Below, one piece after another: positions 8,186-21,654 of a stretch of DNA of 64,000 nucleotides. Under the pieces are notes generated by a model. The model saw nothing but the letters and a program-made list of their open reading frames with translations. It was not told the origin of the DNA and searched no databases. The first letter of the stretch is position 1; each line of letters opens with the position of its first letter. This DNA comes from Verrucomicrobiota bacterium. Lineage in GTDB: Bacteria; Verrucomicrobiota; Verrucomicrobiia; Opitutales; Opitutaceae. The position numbers and the translations under genes were made by a program. Where the stretch lies: NCBI GenBank assembly GCA_003641745.1, contig QNAI01000004.1:1-64000 (forward strand), read 5' to 3'.

Positions 8186-9808
8186 ATGACAGCACCAAGG
8201 GCCAACGGATCCCATCCGCTCAATATTCTGTGGATTTCGCTCGAAGATACCAGTCCCCGCTTCGGGTGCTATGGGGACACCGTGGCCCGTACGCCCAACA
8301 TCGATCGCCTGGCCGCAGAGGGTTGCCGATTCCCAAATGCCTTCTCAACCGCCGGTGTCTGTGCTCCGAGTCGCTCCGCCATCATCACCGGAATGTACCC
8401 GGTGTCGATCGGTTCGCATCATATGCGGACGACTCACACCAATCGGGCCACCCCGGAAATGCCGACACCCTATGAAGTGGTCCCACCTCATTACGTAAAA
8501 GAATTCCCTGAATATCTGCGGGGAGCCGGATATTACTGCACAAATAACGAGAAGACCGACTATCAGTTCTCCCCGTCTCTCACTGCCTGGGACGAGTGCG
8601 GACCCGAAGGCCACTGGCGAAACCGGGAAGGCGACCAACCGTTCTTTGCGGTCTTCAATCCGACCCTCACCCACGAGAGCGGCATGTGGCCCAAGGAAGG
8701 AGAATCCATCGAGACCGATCCGGGCGCGGTCACCCTGCCACCCTTCCTTCCCGACACACCCAAAACCCGGCTCGCTCTGGCCCGCCATTACGACAATATC
8801 GCCCGATCCGACACCCTCGTCGGGAAGATCCTCGCCCAGTTGGAGGAGGACGGTCTGACCGACTCCACCATCGTCGTCCTCTGGAGCGATCACGGAGAGG
8901 GCCTCCCCCGAGCCAAGCGGTGGCTCTACGACTCGGGTATTCGCATCCCGATGATCGTGAGGTGGCCCGCCAGACTGGACCCCGGAAGCATTCGCGAACA
9001 GTTGGTGAGTCTGGTCGATCTCGGCCCAACCATGCTCTCGGTGGCCGGAGTCCCTGTTCCCGCCCACATGCAGGGTCAGGCCTTCCTCGGTTCCCAACGC
9101 AAGGATCCCCGGAGACATGTCTTTGCCGCTCGAGACCGTTTCGACGTGGCTTACGATATGGTTCGTGCGGTCAGAGACCGACAATTCAAGTACATCCGCA
9201 ATTTCCAGCCCGAGCAGCCCTACCTCCTGTGGATCCCCTACCGGAACCGCCACCCGATCATGCAGGAAATCTGGAGGTTGCACGGAGAGGGAAAGCTGGA
9301 GGGCGCCCAGCGCCTGCTCCTGCAGCAACAGCGGCCGGTCGAGGAACTCTACGACACCGAAAACGACCCGTTTGAAATTCAGAATCTGGCCGACGATCCC
9401 GCCCACCGAGCCAGACTGGAGGATATGCGCAAGGTGATGAATAAATGGCGGCGGCGGGTGAAGGACATGGGCGATCTCCCGGAGGCGGAGATGGTTCGCG
9501 GATGGTGGCCCGACGGCGTGCAACCAACGACCAGCGCGCCGGTTGTCATCCCGATATCCCCGTCTCTTCCGGGCATTGAACCGGCCAGGGATTCTCTGGA
9601 GACCGAGGGTCCGCTCCACATACAACTCCACTGTGCCACCCAGGGCGCATCCATGGCCTATACCACCGAAACCGGAGACAGTCCGAAGTGGCGCCTCTAT
9701 TCGGGTCTGATTCCAATTGCGCCGGGCGGCAGCATCCTCCGGGCCCGGGCCAACCGCCTTGGACACAAGCCCAGCGACGAGATCAAAATCGAACTGACAG
9801 CTCTTTGA
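8186..9808 (+). CDS. Family S1 sulfatase with C-terminal accessory domain
   Basis: Sulfatase of 540 aa. The formylglycine site is CAPSR (Cys59-Arg63) in the context TAGVCAPSRSAIITGMYP, the signature modified by formylglycine-generating enzyme. Metal-binding elements are near ISLEDTSPRFG (residues 17-27) and WSDHGEGLP. The last 80 residues or so (MAYTTETGDSPKW ... LRARANRLGHKPSD) resemble the chitobiase C-terminal-type beta-sandwich found appended to sulfatases. It has no obvious signal peptide in the chosen frame. It converges on a GH2 beta-galactosidase, suggesting desulfation of a sulfated galactan or glycosaminoglycan-like polymer. The heparan N-sulfatase-like look of the motif region is only suggestive. 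Confidence 0.9.
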   Translation: MTAPRANGSHPLNILWISLEDTSPRFGCYGDTVARTPNIDRLAAEGCRFPNAFSTAGVCAPSRSAIITGMYPVSIGSHHMRTTHTNRATPEMPTPYEVVPPHYVKEFPEYLRGAGYYCTNNEKTDYQFSPSLTAWDECGPEGHWRNREGDQPFFAVFNPTLTHESGMWPKEGESIETDPGAVTLPPFLPDTPKTRLALARHYDNIARSDTLVGKILAQLEEDGLTDSTIVVLWSDHGEGLPRAKRWLYDSGIRIPMIVRWPARLDPGSIREQLVSLVDLGPTMLSVAGVPVPAHMQGQAFLGSQRKDPRRHVFAARDRFDVAYDMVRAVRDRQFKYIRNFQPEQPYLLWIPYRNRHPIMQEIWRLHGEGKLEGAQRLLLQQQRPVEELYDTENDPFEIQNLADDPAHRARLEDMRKVMNKWRRRVKDMGDLPEAEMVRGWWPDGVQPTTSAPVVIPISPSLPGIEPARDSLETEGPLHIQLHCATQGASMAYTTETGDSPKWRLYSGLIPIAPGGSILRARANRLGHKPSDEIKIELTAL

Positions 9809-9860
9809 CGTGACCAGAGGCAGGCGAACCTGATTGAGGTCATTCTCCGAGAGGTTCTGT

Positions 9861-14365
<4,505 letters not shown>

Positions 14366-14583
14366 GTCCCCAGAAGAGCAACCGATTCGAAGGGGTCAAA
14401 GCTCAAAGACGATGTTGAGGCGGGGATGAAAGGTTCTGCGGTCGGCTTCCGTTCGCAGGCAACAGCCCCTTTACTCCCGCACCGGCATGCACGATGGATT
14501 GTGGCGGCCACGGCAGCAAGGAACAACCCCGGGGCCGATTCAGTCTTTCCTTTGGCCCTGTTTTCCCTTCTTCATGGAAAACC

Positions 14584-15396
14584 ATGTCAGTCGAATCGAT
14601 CACCAGCCTGCAGAATCCAAGGATCAAGAACCTGGTCCGGCTTCGTGATCGCAGGCCAAGAGACAAGCAGAAGGTTTTCCCGGTCGAAGGGTTTCGGGCC
14701 ATTCGCCGGGCCCTCGAACAGCGAGTTCCCATTCTCGAACTCTACTACGCACCCGACTGGTTTCTGGGGACCAACGAAACCGAGGTGATCGACCGGGTTG
14801 CCGCAAGCGGCGCCCGACTCTTCGAGCTCTCCAAACCGGTATTTGCCAAGATCGCCTACCGGGATCGACCTGAGGGCCTCCTTGCAATGGTCGATCAATG
14901 GGAAACCACCCTCAGCGACCTCAAACTCGGCACCCCCCCCTTTCTCCTCGTCGTCGAATCGATCGAAAAGCCCGGCAACCTCGGAACCATTCTCAGGAGT
15001 GCTGACGCGGCCGGAGTCGATGCGGTGATCGTCTGCGATCCGGTGACCGACCTCTTCAATCCGAACGTGGTCCGTTCGTCGACCGGTGTTCTTTTTGCCG
15101 TCGATGTCGCGGTGGCCCCGTCGAAGACCGTTCTCGAGTGGTTGCGCGAAAGGAAGATCCGAATAGCCGCCACCACCCCGCATACCAGGAACGTCTACAC
15201 CCGGGCTGACCTGACCGGCCCCCTGGCCATCGTCATGGGCAGCGAACAACACGGGCTGAGCGGCACGTGGTTGGACGCCTGCGATCAACCCATCCGCATC
15301 CCCATGGCCGGCCAGGCCGACTCCCTCAATGTCGCCATGGCAACCCTGGTCACGCTGTTCGAAGCCGTTCGCCAACGCGGCACTGATGCATACTGA
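14584..15396 (+). CDS. TrmH/SpoU-family RNA 2'-O-methyltransferase
   Basis: SPOUT-class methyltransferase of 270 aa. An N-terminal substrate-binding domain (about 1-95, beginning SVESITSLQNPRIKNL) is typical of TrmH/RlmB-like proteins. Three SPOUT motifs follow: EKPGNLGTILRSADAAG (motif 1 with catalytic Arg), IVMGSEQHGLS (motif 2) and IPMAGQADSLNVAMA (motif 3). These form the trefoil knot that binds SAM. The start at 14584 was chosen over an in-frame ATG at 14494 because homology begins there. It overlaps the downstream rarD start by 11 bases. The target nucleotide is not predictable. Confidence 0.9.
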   Translation: MSVESITSLQNPRIKNLVRLRDRRPRDKQKVFPVEGFRAIRRALEQRVPILELYYAPDWFLGTNETEVIDRVAASGARLFELSKPVFAKIAYRDRPEGLLAMVDQWETTLSDLKLGTPPFLLVVESIEKPGNLGTILRSADAAGVDAVIVCDPVTDLFNPNVVRSSTGVLFAVDVAVAPSKTVLEWLRERKIRIAATTPHTRNVYTRADLTGPLAIVMGSEQHGLSGTWLDACDQPIRIPMAGQADSLNVAMATLVTLFEAVRQRGTDAY

Positions 15397-16288
15397 ACGT
15401 GTCAAGGGCGGTCTGGCCGCGGCGGCGACATTTCTGCTCTGGGGTATCCTCCCGATCTACTGGAAAGAACTCGGAGGGATCCCTCCGCTCGAGGTCGTCG
15501 CGCATCGTCTGATGTGGACATCGATCCTGCTGGTGGTGCTTCTGGCGCTGACGGGCCGGCTCGGGGTTTACCGGACGGAGTTCCGTTCAACGCCCCAGGT
15601 GCTTTCCCATCTGATCCGGGCGGCTCTGCTGGCCACCAACTGGCTGACCTACATCTGGGCGGTTTCTCACGACCGCATCCTCGAAGCCAGTCTCGGGTAT
15701 TTTCTTGTTCCGGTGGTAAACGTGACTCTCGGGGTGATCTTCCTGAAGGAACGCCTGAGCGCGACCCAAGTGGCTGCGGTGTGCATTGCCGCGATCGGGG
15801 TCGGGTTCTTCGCCGTCAACGCCGGCGGCTTGCCGTGGGTGCCGCTCAGTCTCGCCCTTACGTTCGGATTCTATGGTCTTCTGCGCAAGAAGGCCACGGC
15901 GGGGGCGTTGGCCGGCGCCACCATTGAAACCAATTTCCTGCTGGGCTTCGCCGTTGCCTGGCTGGTTCTGCTGGAAGTCAAAGGGGAAGGCACCTTCCTC
16001 AACGCGCCCGCCTCGATCAACCTTCTGCTCATGGGGACCGGGATCATCACCGCCATCCCCCTGATACTCTTTGGATACTGCTCCAAGCGGATCTCCCTGG
16101 GTATGATCGGTATTTTCCAGTACCTCGCCCCCACCACAAAATTCGCTATCGGGCTCTGGGTCTACCACGAGCCGTTCACCGCCATGCAGATGGTCGGCTT
16201 TATCCTGATCTGGACAGCCCTCGCCATCTATTCGTGGAGCGGGCTCAGGGCTCACCGCCATCGCCCACACCCTATTCTGCCGGAATGA
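15386..16288 (+). CDS. rarD: EamA-family transporter RarD
   Basis: Drug/metabolite-transporter protein of 300 aa with about ten hydrophobic segments in two EamA repeats. The opening KGGLAAAATFLLWGILPIYWKEL and the segment LRAALLATNWLTYIWAVS match the RarD group closely. RarD is named from chloramphenicol sensitivity work, but its physiological substrate is not settled. The start at 15386 places the first transmembrane helix normally; it overlaps the end of the TrmH-type gene by 11 bases, so the two are probably cotranscribed. A 138-base gap separates its end from the convergent oleD. Confidence 0.88.
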   Translation: MHTERVKGGLAAAATFLLWGILPIYWKELGGIPPLEVVAHRLMWTSILLVVLLALTGRLGVYRTEFRSTPQVLSHLIRAALLATNWLTYIWAVSHDRILEASLGYFLVPVVNVTLGVIFLKERLSATQVAAVCIAAIGVGFFAVNAGGLPWVPLSLALTFGFYGLLRKKATAGALAGATIETNFLLGFAVAWLVLLEVKGEGTFLNAPASINLLLMGTGIITAIPLILFGYCSKRISLGMIGIFQYLAPTTKFAIGLWVYHEPFTAMQMVGFILIWTALAIYSWSGLRAHRHRPHPILPE

Positions 16289-16426
16289 ACACCCTCCGCC
16301 TTATCATCCTTCCGACGGCCACGCCGTCGCCCTACCGGCAGGTCAGGGGAATTCCCACCGCCCACGACCGCATCGAAGAGGTTCAGGTCGCTGTACCGTG
16401 ACCGGCACTTCGCCCGCCCGCTCGGC

Positions 16427-17467
16427 TCAGGCGCCCGGGAGATGAGTTTGCTCGAACTGGTTCAGAAACAGCTCGAGACCGGCATCCATGGGCACGCGCG
16501 GCATGTATTGCAGATCCTGTTTCGCCCGTTCGATGGAGAACCAGTGGTCTTTGGCCAGTTCCGAAGCCACAAAGCGGGTCATCGGCGGTTCTCCCCGAAG
16601 TCTCAAGGCCGCCCAGAGGCACTCGCACCCCGCTCCCAGGCGGCGAGCCGTCCGCAGACTGATCGTTTTCTCCACCTTCGGGATCCCGAGTCTGCTCAGC
16701 AGATCATTGATCCAGGTCCAGAGCTCAACCGGTTCACCGTTGGTGATGAAGTAGGCACGACCGCCCCCGCAATCAGGACGCTCGACAAGTGTTTGTTCCG
16801 CGAGCAGGTGAGCGTCCACCACATTGTCAATATAGGTGAGGTCGACCCGGTTCCGACCCGAACCCACGATGCGCAACCGACCCCTCCTCGCTCGTTCGAC
16901 CACCCGTGGAACGAGATTGGTATCGCCCGGACCCCAGACAAGGTGTGGCCGGAGTGCGACCGTGCGCAACCCCGCCCGGTCATCCGCCTCGAGCACGGCT
17001 GCTTCGGCAATCGCCTTGGTTGCCGGGTAGTGAGCGGGGATCTGCTCGCCGTAAGGAAGCGATTCGTCGACACCCGCGAGATCTGAACCGGTGAAAATGA
17101 CACTGGGTGAACTCGTAAAAACGAGCCGCGGCACCTCAAAATCCCGGCACCCGTTGATGATCGCCTGAGTGCCCTCAACATTGACCGCCCGGAAACCTGC
17201 ATAGCGCCCCCATAGACCCACCTTGGCGGCAACATGAAATACCGTCGCCATCCCTTGACAAGCCTCACGAACCGCACCGGTGTCCCCAAGGTCAATCCGG
17301 ATGCATTCGGCACCCCTCGCCTGCAAACCCGGCACCTGTGACCGGCAGATGACCCGCACCTTTCGTCCCTGATCCAGGAGGCGACGTGCGATGGAGCCAC
17401 CGACGAAACCACTCCCCCCGGTTACGAGGACGGGGGCGTCGTCATTTGAGGAGAAACCTGCCATCAC
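16427..17467 (-). CDS. oleD: OleD: 2-alkyl-3-ketoalkanoic acid reductase
   Basis: NADPH-dependent reductase of 346 aa in the 3-beta-HSD/extended SDR family. It has the Rossmann motif VTGGSGFVGGSI near the N-terminus and the catalytic YxxxK in HYPATKAIAEA. OleD reduces the 2-alkyl-3-keto acid made by OleA to the beta-hydroxy acid. Identification rests on the sequence class and on direct coupling to OleC: its ATG overlaps the oleC TGA (4 bases). The ole pathway makes long-chain internal olefins by head-to-head condensation of fatty acyl-CoA. OleA and OleB are not encoded in this window. Confidence 0.88.
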   Translation of the reverse strand: MMAGFSSNDDAPVLVTGGSGFVGGSIARRLLDQGRKVRVICRSQVPGLQARGAECIRIDLGDTGAVREACQGMATVFHVAAKVGLWGRYAGFRAVNVEGTQAIINGCRDFEVPRLVFTSSPSVIFTGSDLAGVDESLPYGEQIPAHYPATKAIAEAAVLEADDRAGLRTVALRPHLVWGPGDTNLVPRVVERARRGRLRIVGSGRNRVDLTYIDNVVDAHLLAEQTLVERPDCGGGRAYFITNGEPVELWTWINDLLSRLGIPKVEKTISLRTARRLGAGCECLWAALRLRGEPPMTRFVASELAKDHWFSIERAKQDLQYMPRVPMDAGLELFLNQFEQTHLPGA

Positions 17468-19152
17468 TGGAAATCATTACCGCCGGCGCACGGCGGCGAT
17501 AGGATTGGTCTGCGGCCTTTGAAAACCCCGGCCAGTTTCAGGCGATTGATCTTTGCATTGTGGCGGACGTCGACGGGGAATTGCTTGTGGAAGAAAAAGT
17601 GACGGATGCTCGCAGTGGGACGGTGCATTCGGCCAAGTGCGGCAAGCTCGTCCACCAGTCGTTTTTTTCCTCTATCCGTTTCGGTCATCCGGCCCCGCAC
17701 GAGTTCGATGACAATGGCCGGTACTGTTGTGCCCCTATCCTGCCAGGCGATCAATGCGGTTCGTCGCACGCCCGGGTGTGGGTTGAAGATCGCTTCGCAG
17801 CAATCGGTGTAGAACACCCCATCCGCCGTCCGGACCGCCTCCGCCTGTCGCCCACAGAACCACAGACGGCCATCAGAATCAAGGTATCCAAGGTCACCCA
17901 TGCGATGCCAGATCCGGTCACCATCCCGTATCTTGGCCTGTGCGGTGGCTTCGGGCAGTTGGTCGTAGCTCCGGGTCACGGTTGGCCCGGTCGCGATGAT
18001 CTCGCCGGTATGATCGGGAGCACACACGATCGCCTCGTCGATTGATTCGATCGGCAAAGGGCTCGGCTCGATAACGCGCACCTCGACCCCGCGCAGAGGC
18101 CGGCCGACACAGGTTCCCGCGCCCGACTGCGTCCGCTCCGCCGTCTCCCCAATCACCGTTTCATCGTCGATGCTCGAAACCGGGAGCACTTCAGTGGCCC
18201 CGTAGGGTGTATGGGTGTGCCCGTTGGGGATGATTTCTCGAAAGTCCTGCATGAGGCGGGGAGGCACCGGGGCGCCCGCCATCAGGATCCGGCGCAGTGT
18301 CGGCAGCGTTGATCCTGTTTTGATACAATGATCCGCGATCTTCTTCCACAGGACCGGTGATCCGAAGCTGCTGGTTACCGAGCACTGCCGAATCGCCTGC
18401 ACGATCATTGACGGATCAACCGTCGCCGGCCGGCTCGGGTTGATCTCCGGAACCACAGTCGTCATTCCGAGGGCCGGGTTGAAGAGGGCGAAGATCGGAA
18501 GCATCGGCAGATCGATTTCACCCGGTTCGATCGAGTAGGTTTCGCGAATGGCCGAGACCTGGGCTTCAAACATGCCGTGCTCATAACAGACCCCCTTGGC
18601 GGGGCCGGTCGAACCGGAAGTGAAGAGAACTGCCGCCAGGTCACGCGCCGAGGTGGGTGCAACCGGATAAGGTAACTGATCGGCGCTGTTGCCAATCCGA
18701 CGGTCGCTCCTTACCCGGAGACGAATCCCGACTGAACGGAAACGAAGAAAGAACACCCGCGAAAGGACAACGGCTGTTCCTATCCCCACCAGCGCCCGAG
18801 GTTTCGATCGCTGGACGCAGCGAAGGAATCCCGGGAGACCCATCCCGGGATCGATCACAATCGGAACCGCCCCTACTTTGAAAAGAGCGAAACAGATTCC
18901 GATGAGCGAAAGACCGGGGCGCACCATGAGCAGGACCCGTGTGCCGCGCTCGATCCCTGCCGCTGCGAAACGAAAGGCCCAGGCATCGGCTTCCGCGTTC
19001 AGTTCCAACGCACTCTGGCAGAGATAATTGATCGAACCATCCGGCAGTCGGCCCCGAGGAACCAGCAATGCCGGGAAGTCTGGTTGTGACGCAGCACGCT
19101 CCGGGAGATACCGTGCCACATTGGCCGGTGGCCCCTCGCTCATTTGCCGCAA
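17464..19152 (-). CDS. oleC: OleC: olefin beta-lactone synthetase (ANL superfamily)
   Basis: Acyl-adenylate-forming enzyme of 562 aa. It has the AMP-binding P-loop LFTSGSTGPAKGVCYEHG, the A5 motif TPYGATEVLP and a C-terminal ANL lid. The N-terminal segment DPGMGLPGFLRCVQRSKPRALVG is typical of OleC rather than ordinary acyl-CoA ligases. OleC activates the OleD product and closes a beta-lactone, which OleB decarboxylates to the olefin. It lies 7 bases after a small lipoprotein gene and overlaps oleD by 4 bases, giving a lipoprotein-oleC-oleD operon. Local annotation as a long-chain fatty-acid CoA ligase would be the common mistake. Confidence 0.88.
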   Translation of the reverse strand: MRQMSEGPPANVARYLPERAASQPDFPALLVPRGRLPDGSINYLCQSALELNAEADAWAFRFAAAGIERGTRVLLMVRPGLSLIGICFALFKVGAVPIVIDPGMGLPGFLRCVQRSKPRALVGIGTAVVLSRVFFLRFRSVGIRLRVRSDRRIGNSADQLPYPVAPTSARDLAAVLFTSGSTGPAKGVCYEHGMFEAQVSAIRETYSIEPGEIDLPMLPIFALFNPALGMTTVVPEINPSRPATVDPSMIVQAIRQCSVTSSFGSPVLWKKIADHCIKTGSTLPTLRRILMAGAPVPPRLMQDFREIIPNGHTHTPYGATEVLPVSSIDDETVIGETAERTQSGAGTCVGRPLRGVEVRVIEPSPLPIESIDEAIVCAPDHTGEIIATGPTVTRSYDQLPEATAQAKIRDGDRIWHRMGDLGYLDSDGRLWFCGRQAEAVRTADGVFYTDCCEAIFNPHPGVRRTALIAWQDRGTTVPAIVIELVRGRMTETDRGKKRLVDELAALGRMHRPTASIRHFFFHKQFPVDVRHNAKINRLKLAGVFKGRRPILSPPCAGGNDFQ

Positions 19153-19159
19153 TCTCCGA

Positions 19160-19420
19160 CTACTGGTCGGAGTATGAAATCAGGCCCCAGAGAATCGTGA
19201 CTTTGTTGCCTGTAAGCCGGCTGGCCGGGCCCGGCCGGTCGGTATTGGTGGGGAACGAGGTCAGACTCTGCTTTTCGTAGGCCCCTTCGCGGGATTCGAA
19301 GAGCCCGCCCAGAACAACGGTTTCCGATTTCCCATTCGCAGAGTGGGTTGAACATCCACTTCCCGCGACGGCCAACGCCGAAAGAAGGGAAAGAAGCAGG
19401 AGGGCTCGGAAGGTCTTCAT
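19160..19420 (-). CDS. Small lipoprotein ahead of oleC
   Basis: 86-aa predicted lipoprotein. It has a basic start (MKTFR), a hydrophobic core and a lipobox AGSGC with Cys23, then a short polar mature part of about 60 residues ending VTILWGLISYSDQ. Only 7 bases separate its stop from the oleC start on the same strand, so cotranscription is likely. The frame extends upstream to 19603 without a plausible start; the ATG at 19420 gives a clean signal peptide. No family recognised. Whether it has anything to do with hydrocarbon synthesis or export is an open question. Confidence 0.65.
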   Translation of the reverse strand: MKTFRALLLLSLLSALAVAGSGCSTHSANGKSETVVLGGLFESREGAYEKQSLTSFPTNTDRPGPASRLTGNKVTILWGLISYSDQ

Positions 19421-19547
19421 GGCGGTTGGAGAGCAGTTTGGCGGCTCGAAGCGGACAACCTTCCCAAAACAACCCTCTTTGCGGGGCCTTTCAAGCCCAA
19501 TCTCCGGTCCACGGAATGACCCGCGGGGCTCGGAAGCAGCAAACCGG

Positions 19548-20285
19548 CTACTCGATCTCCGGTTTCTCGAAAATACCAAGCGGCAAGTCGGGATTGGGTA
19601 CAATGGTGTCGAGCACGGTCACGATAGGATGGTGGTCTTCCTGGGTCATTTCTATTCGATGCGGCAACCATACGCCCAGGACCGGGCGGAACTCACTGTA
19701 TTGATGGAGGACCGGGACAAGCCGGCCGCGGATCACCTGCTCCGACTGCTTGGCGGTGACCTGATAGGTATCATGTGCAATCAGAATCGCACAGGCCTTC
19801 GCGTCCTCGCACATCACCTCGATTAGAAACCCGCGGCTTTCATTGATTGTGGTCACACCTCTGTAATCCAATTCGATTCCCCTGGTTCCACGGTCGGACA
19901 ACGGTCCCCAAAACCACGCATCACTGATGAACTGGCGGCGTTCTTCCCCAGTCATGGTCTCTTCCTGTACCCGGCCATCGCGAACCCGCACCTGCCAGGC
20001 TTCAGTACCGTCGTATCCTTGTATCAGAGCGGTCTCCTCGTTGAGCCGGGTCTCGATGCGGATATGGTTGGGAACGGCCCCCCAGATCGTAATGGGGATG
20101 CGACGCTCACCGAATTCCTTATGTCCCTCCTTGCGCATCGCTTTCAGATCGTCCACCGCGGCCTGCCCTCCGATGGCATCTATATGGAGGAAAACCAGAT
20201 CCTCCGCCACTCCGGCCTGACTGGCAGCGGTGCTGAAAAACAAAGACAGCCCGACGGGGATGACATGCAGGACGCGGAACATCAT
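19548..20285 (-). CDS. Exported protein of unknown function, LolA/LppX-like
   Basis: 245-aa protein with an N-terminal signal peptide (about 1-25) ending near STAASQAG. The segment LHIDAIGGQAAVDDLKAMRKEG, followed by alternating beta strands such as GYDGTEAWQVRV, resembles outer-membrane lipoprotein-sorting or related periplasmic beta-sheet proteins in which a TonB-box-like peptide is absent. No catalytic motif is visible. The pattern 'GG.ALDALK' followed by a substrate-sheet domain is common in verrucomicrobial proteins of unknown function. It is followed by the lipoprotein-oleCD genes after 127 bases. Function not assigned. Confidence 0.65.
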   Translation of the reverse strand: MMFRVLHVIPVGLSLFFSTAASQAGVAEDLVFLHIDAIGGQAAVDDLKAMRKEGHKEFGERRIPITIWGAVPNHIRIETRLNEETALIQGYDGTEAWQVRVRDGRVQEETMTGEERRQFISDAWFWGPLSDRGTRGIELDYRGVTTINESRGFLIEVMCEDAKACAILIAHDTYQVTAKQSEQVIRGRLVPVLHQYSEFRPVLGVWLPHRIEMTQEDHHPIVTVLDTIVPNPDLPLGIFEKPEIE

Positions 20286-20353
20286 GATGGCGAAATCAGC
20301 TGATTCAGGGCTTTCTGCATACCATTGGACAGGATGATGGCAACCTCTGTTAC

Positions 20354-20380
20354 GGCTGATGTGGAAATCAGCCCTCCGAG
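20354..20380. repeat. Covarying hairpin repeat, copy with T-A pair
   Basis: Stem GGCTGAT/ATCAGCC with loop GTGGAA (20354-20373), followed by CTCCGAG. The copy at 30931 has GGCTGAC/GTCAGCC around the same loop, so the closing base pair has changed from C-G to T-A without loss of pairing. It lies in the 150-base gap between the RNase D gene and the exported-protein gene. Confidence 0.7.
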
Positions 20381-20435
20381 GATGAGGATGAGGCGGGTTG
20401 GGAGATCCGGAGGATCGATTCCCGGGTCGCCCACC

Positions 20436-21650
20436 TCAGGATGCCGCTTCGGGCGCAGCGGATTCTCTCAAGAAGACCTCGAGGGACGGTTCCAGGATCC
20501 CCACCTGCCAGGGCAGGAGGACCTCGGAAGCATCGGCGGGATTTCGGGCGAGCCGGGCCAACTGGAGGCGAGTCGCGATCAAGGTCGGATCGATCTTCAA
20601 CCCTTCCGCGGCCTTGTCTCGGCAATGCTTCAATCCGTCCTGCCTCTGCAATTCGGCTGCGTTCAGCGGCTGACGGCCGTTCCGGTTGCGTGGGCGGCGC
20701 GGAAGCGACTTGGGATCTCTCTCCGCCCCGCGCTCAAGCGCTTCCTTCAATCCCTTGCTTCGGCCTCGTCTCAGACCTTTGGGCAACGCATCAAAAACCG
20801 CCTGGATGGTTCCATCCGCCACTGCATTGGAGAGCCTTATCAGGTAATCGTTGCTCATCACCTTGAACGGGGGTCGATCCATTCTCCGGGCTTCGCTCTC
20901 CCTCCAGTGCCACAGCTCAAACAAGGTGGCCTGGGCTCTGGGCGCGAGCCTGTTATGGGGTCCGATCCTCCAGGCGTATTCGTCCTGGCGTGGAAACCCC
21001 GTCTGGGCGACCTCAACCTGCCAATCACACTTCTGTCGATGCCACTCCAGACGGCCAAGCTCGCGGAGCTGATCCTCGATCATCTTCTTGAGAAGCGGCA
21101 GATGGGCGACATCGCCCACCGCGTAGTGGAGCATCTTGTCCGGGAGCGGGCGTCGCGACCAGTCGCTCTTCTGACTGTCCTTCGGGTGGTGCACATCGAG
21201 GTAATCGTCCAGGAGGGAGGACAGGCCGATGCGTTGCGCGCCGACCAATTGGGCGGCCAACATCGTATCAAAAACAAAGGCCGGCCGGAATTCCGCCAAC
21301 TCCCACAACAGACGGAGGTCGAAATCGCTGCCGTGCATGATGAGCGTTTTATCCCTCAGTCCGTCCCAGATCGGCTGAAGATCCAAGTTCGAAAGCGGGT
21401 CGACCAGATAGTCATTATCGCCCGCCCGCAACTGGATCAGGCAGACCCGGGTATGGTAATGATGCAGGTTGTCCGCCTCGGTATCGATGGGGACCTCATC
21501 AACCTTTTTCAGGTCTCTGATCAAGGCCTTCAGCCCATCCTGCCGGTCGATGAAAACGTAGTCTGTCGTTTTGCTGGTCAATGACACGCCGGGTATTTGT
21601 CCAGATGAAGAGCGTTTTGCCAATGCTGCATTCGTCTCAAGGGCCCTCAA
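20436..21650 (-). CDS. rnd: Ribonuclease D (DEDDy 3'-5' exonuclease)
   Basis: 3'-5' exoribonuclease of 404 aa acting on tRNA and other stable-RNA ends. Exonuclease motifs: VPIDTEADN (ExoI Asp/Glu), HGSDFDLRLL (ExoII Asp) and YAVGDVAHLP (ExoIII with the DEDDy Tyr and Asp). An HRDC domain follows at about 240-320 (RAQATLFELWHWRESEAR ... LIRLSNAVADG). The protein starts about 28 residues before the usual beginning of the family (DYVFIDRQDG); a non-ATG start nearer the domain is possible. The preceding gene (histone deacetylase-like) ends 4 bases upstream, so the two form an operon. Confidence 0.9.
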   Translation of the reverse strand: MRALETNAALAKRSSSGQIPGVSLTSKTTDYVFIDRQDGLKALIRDLKKVDEVPIDTEADNLHHYHTRVCLIQLRAGDNDYLVDPLSNLDLQPIWDGLRDKTLIMHGSDFDLRLLWELAEFRPAFVFDTMLAAQLVGAQRIGLSSLLDDYLDVHHPKDSQKSDWSRRPLPDKMLHYAVGDVAHLPLLKKMIEDQLRELGRLEWHRQKCDWQVEVAQTGFPRQDEYAWRIGPHNRLAPRAQATLFELWHWRESEARRMDRPPFKVMSNDYLIRLSNAVADGTIQAVFDALPKGLRRGRSKGLKEALERGAERDPKSLPRRPRNRNGRQPLNAAELQRQDGLKHCRDKAAEGLKIDPTLIATRLQLARLARNPADASEVLLPWQVGILEPSLEVFLRESAAPEAAS

Positions 21651-21654
21651 GTTG

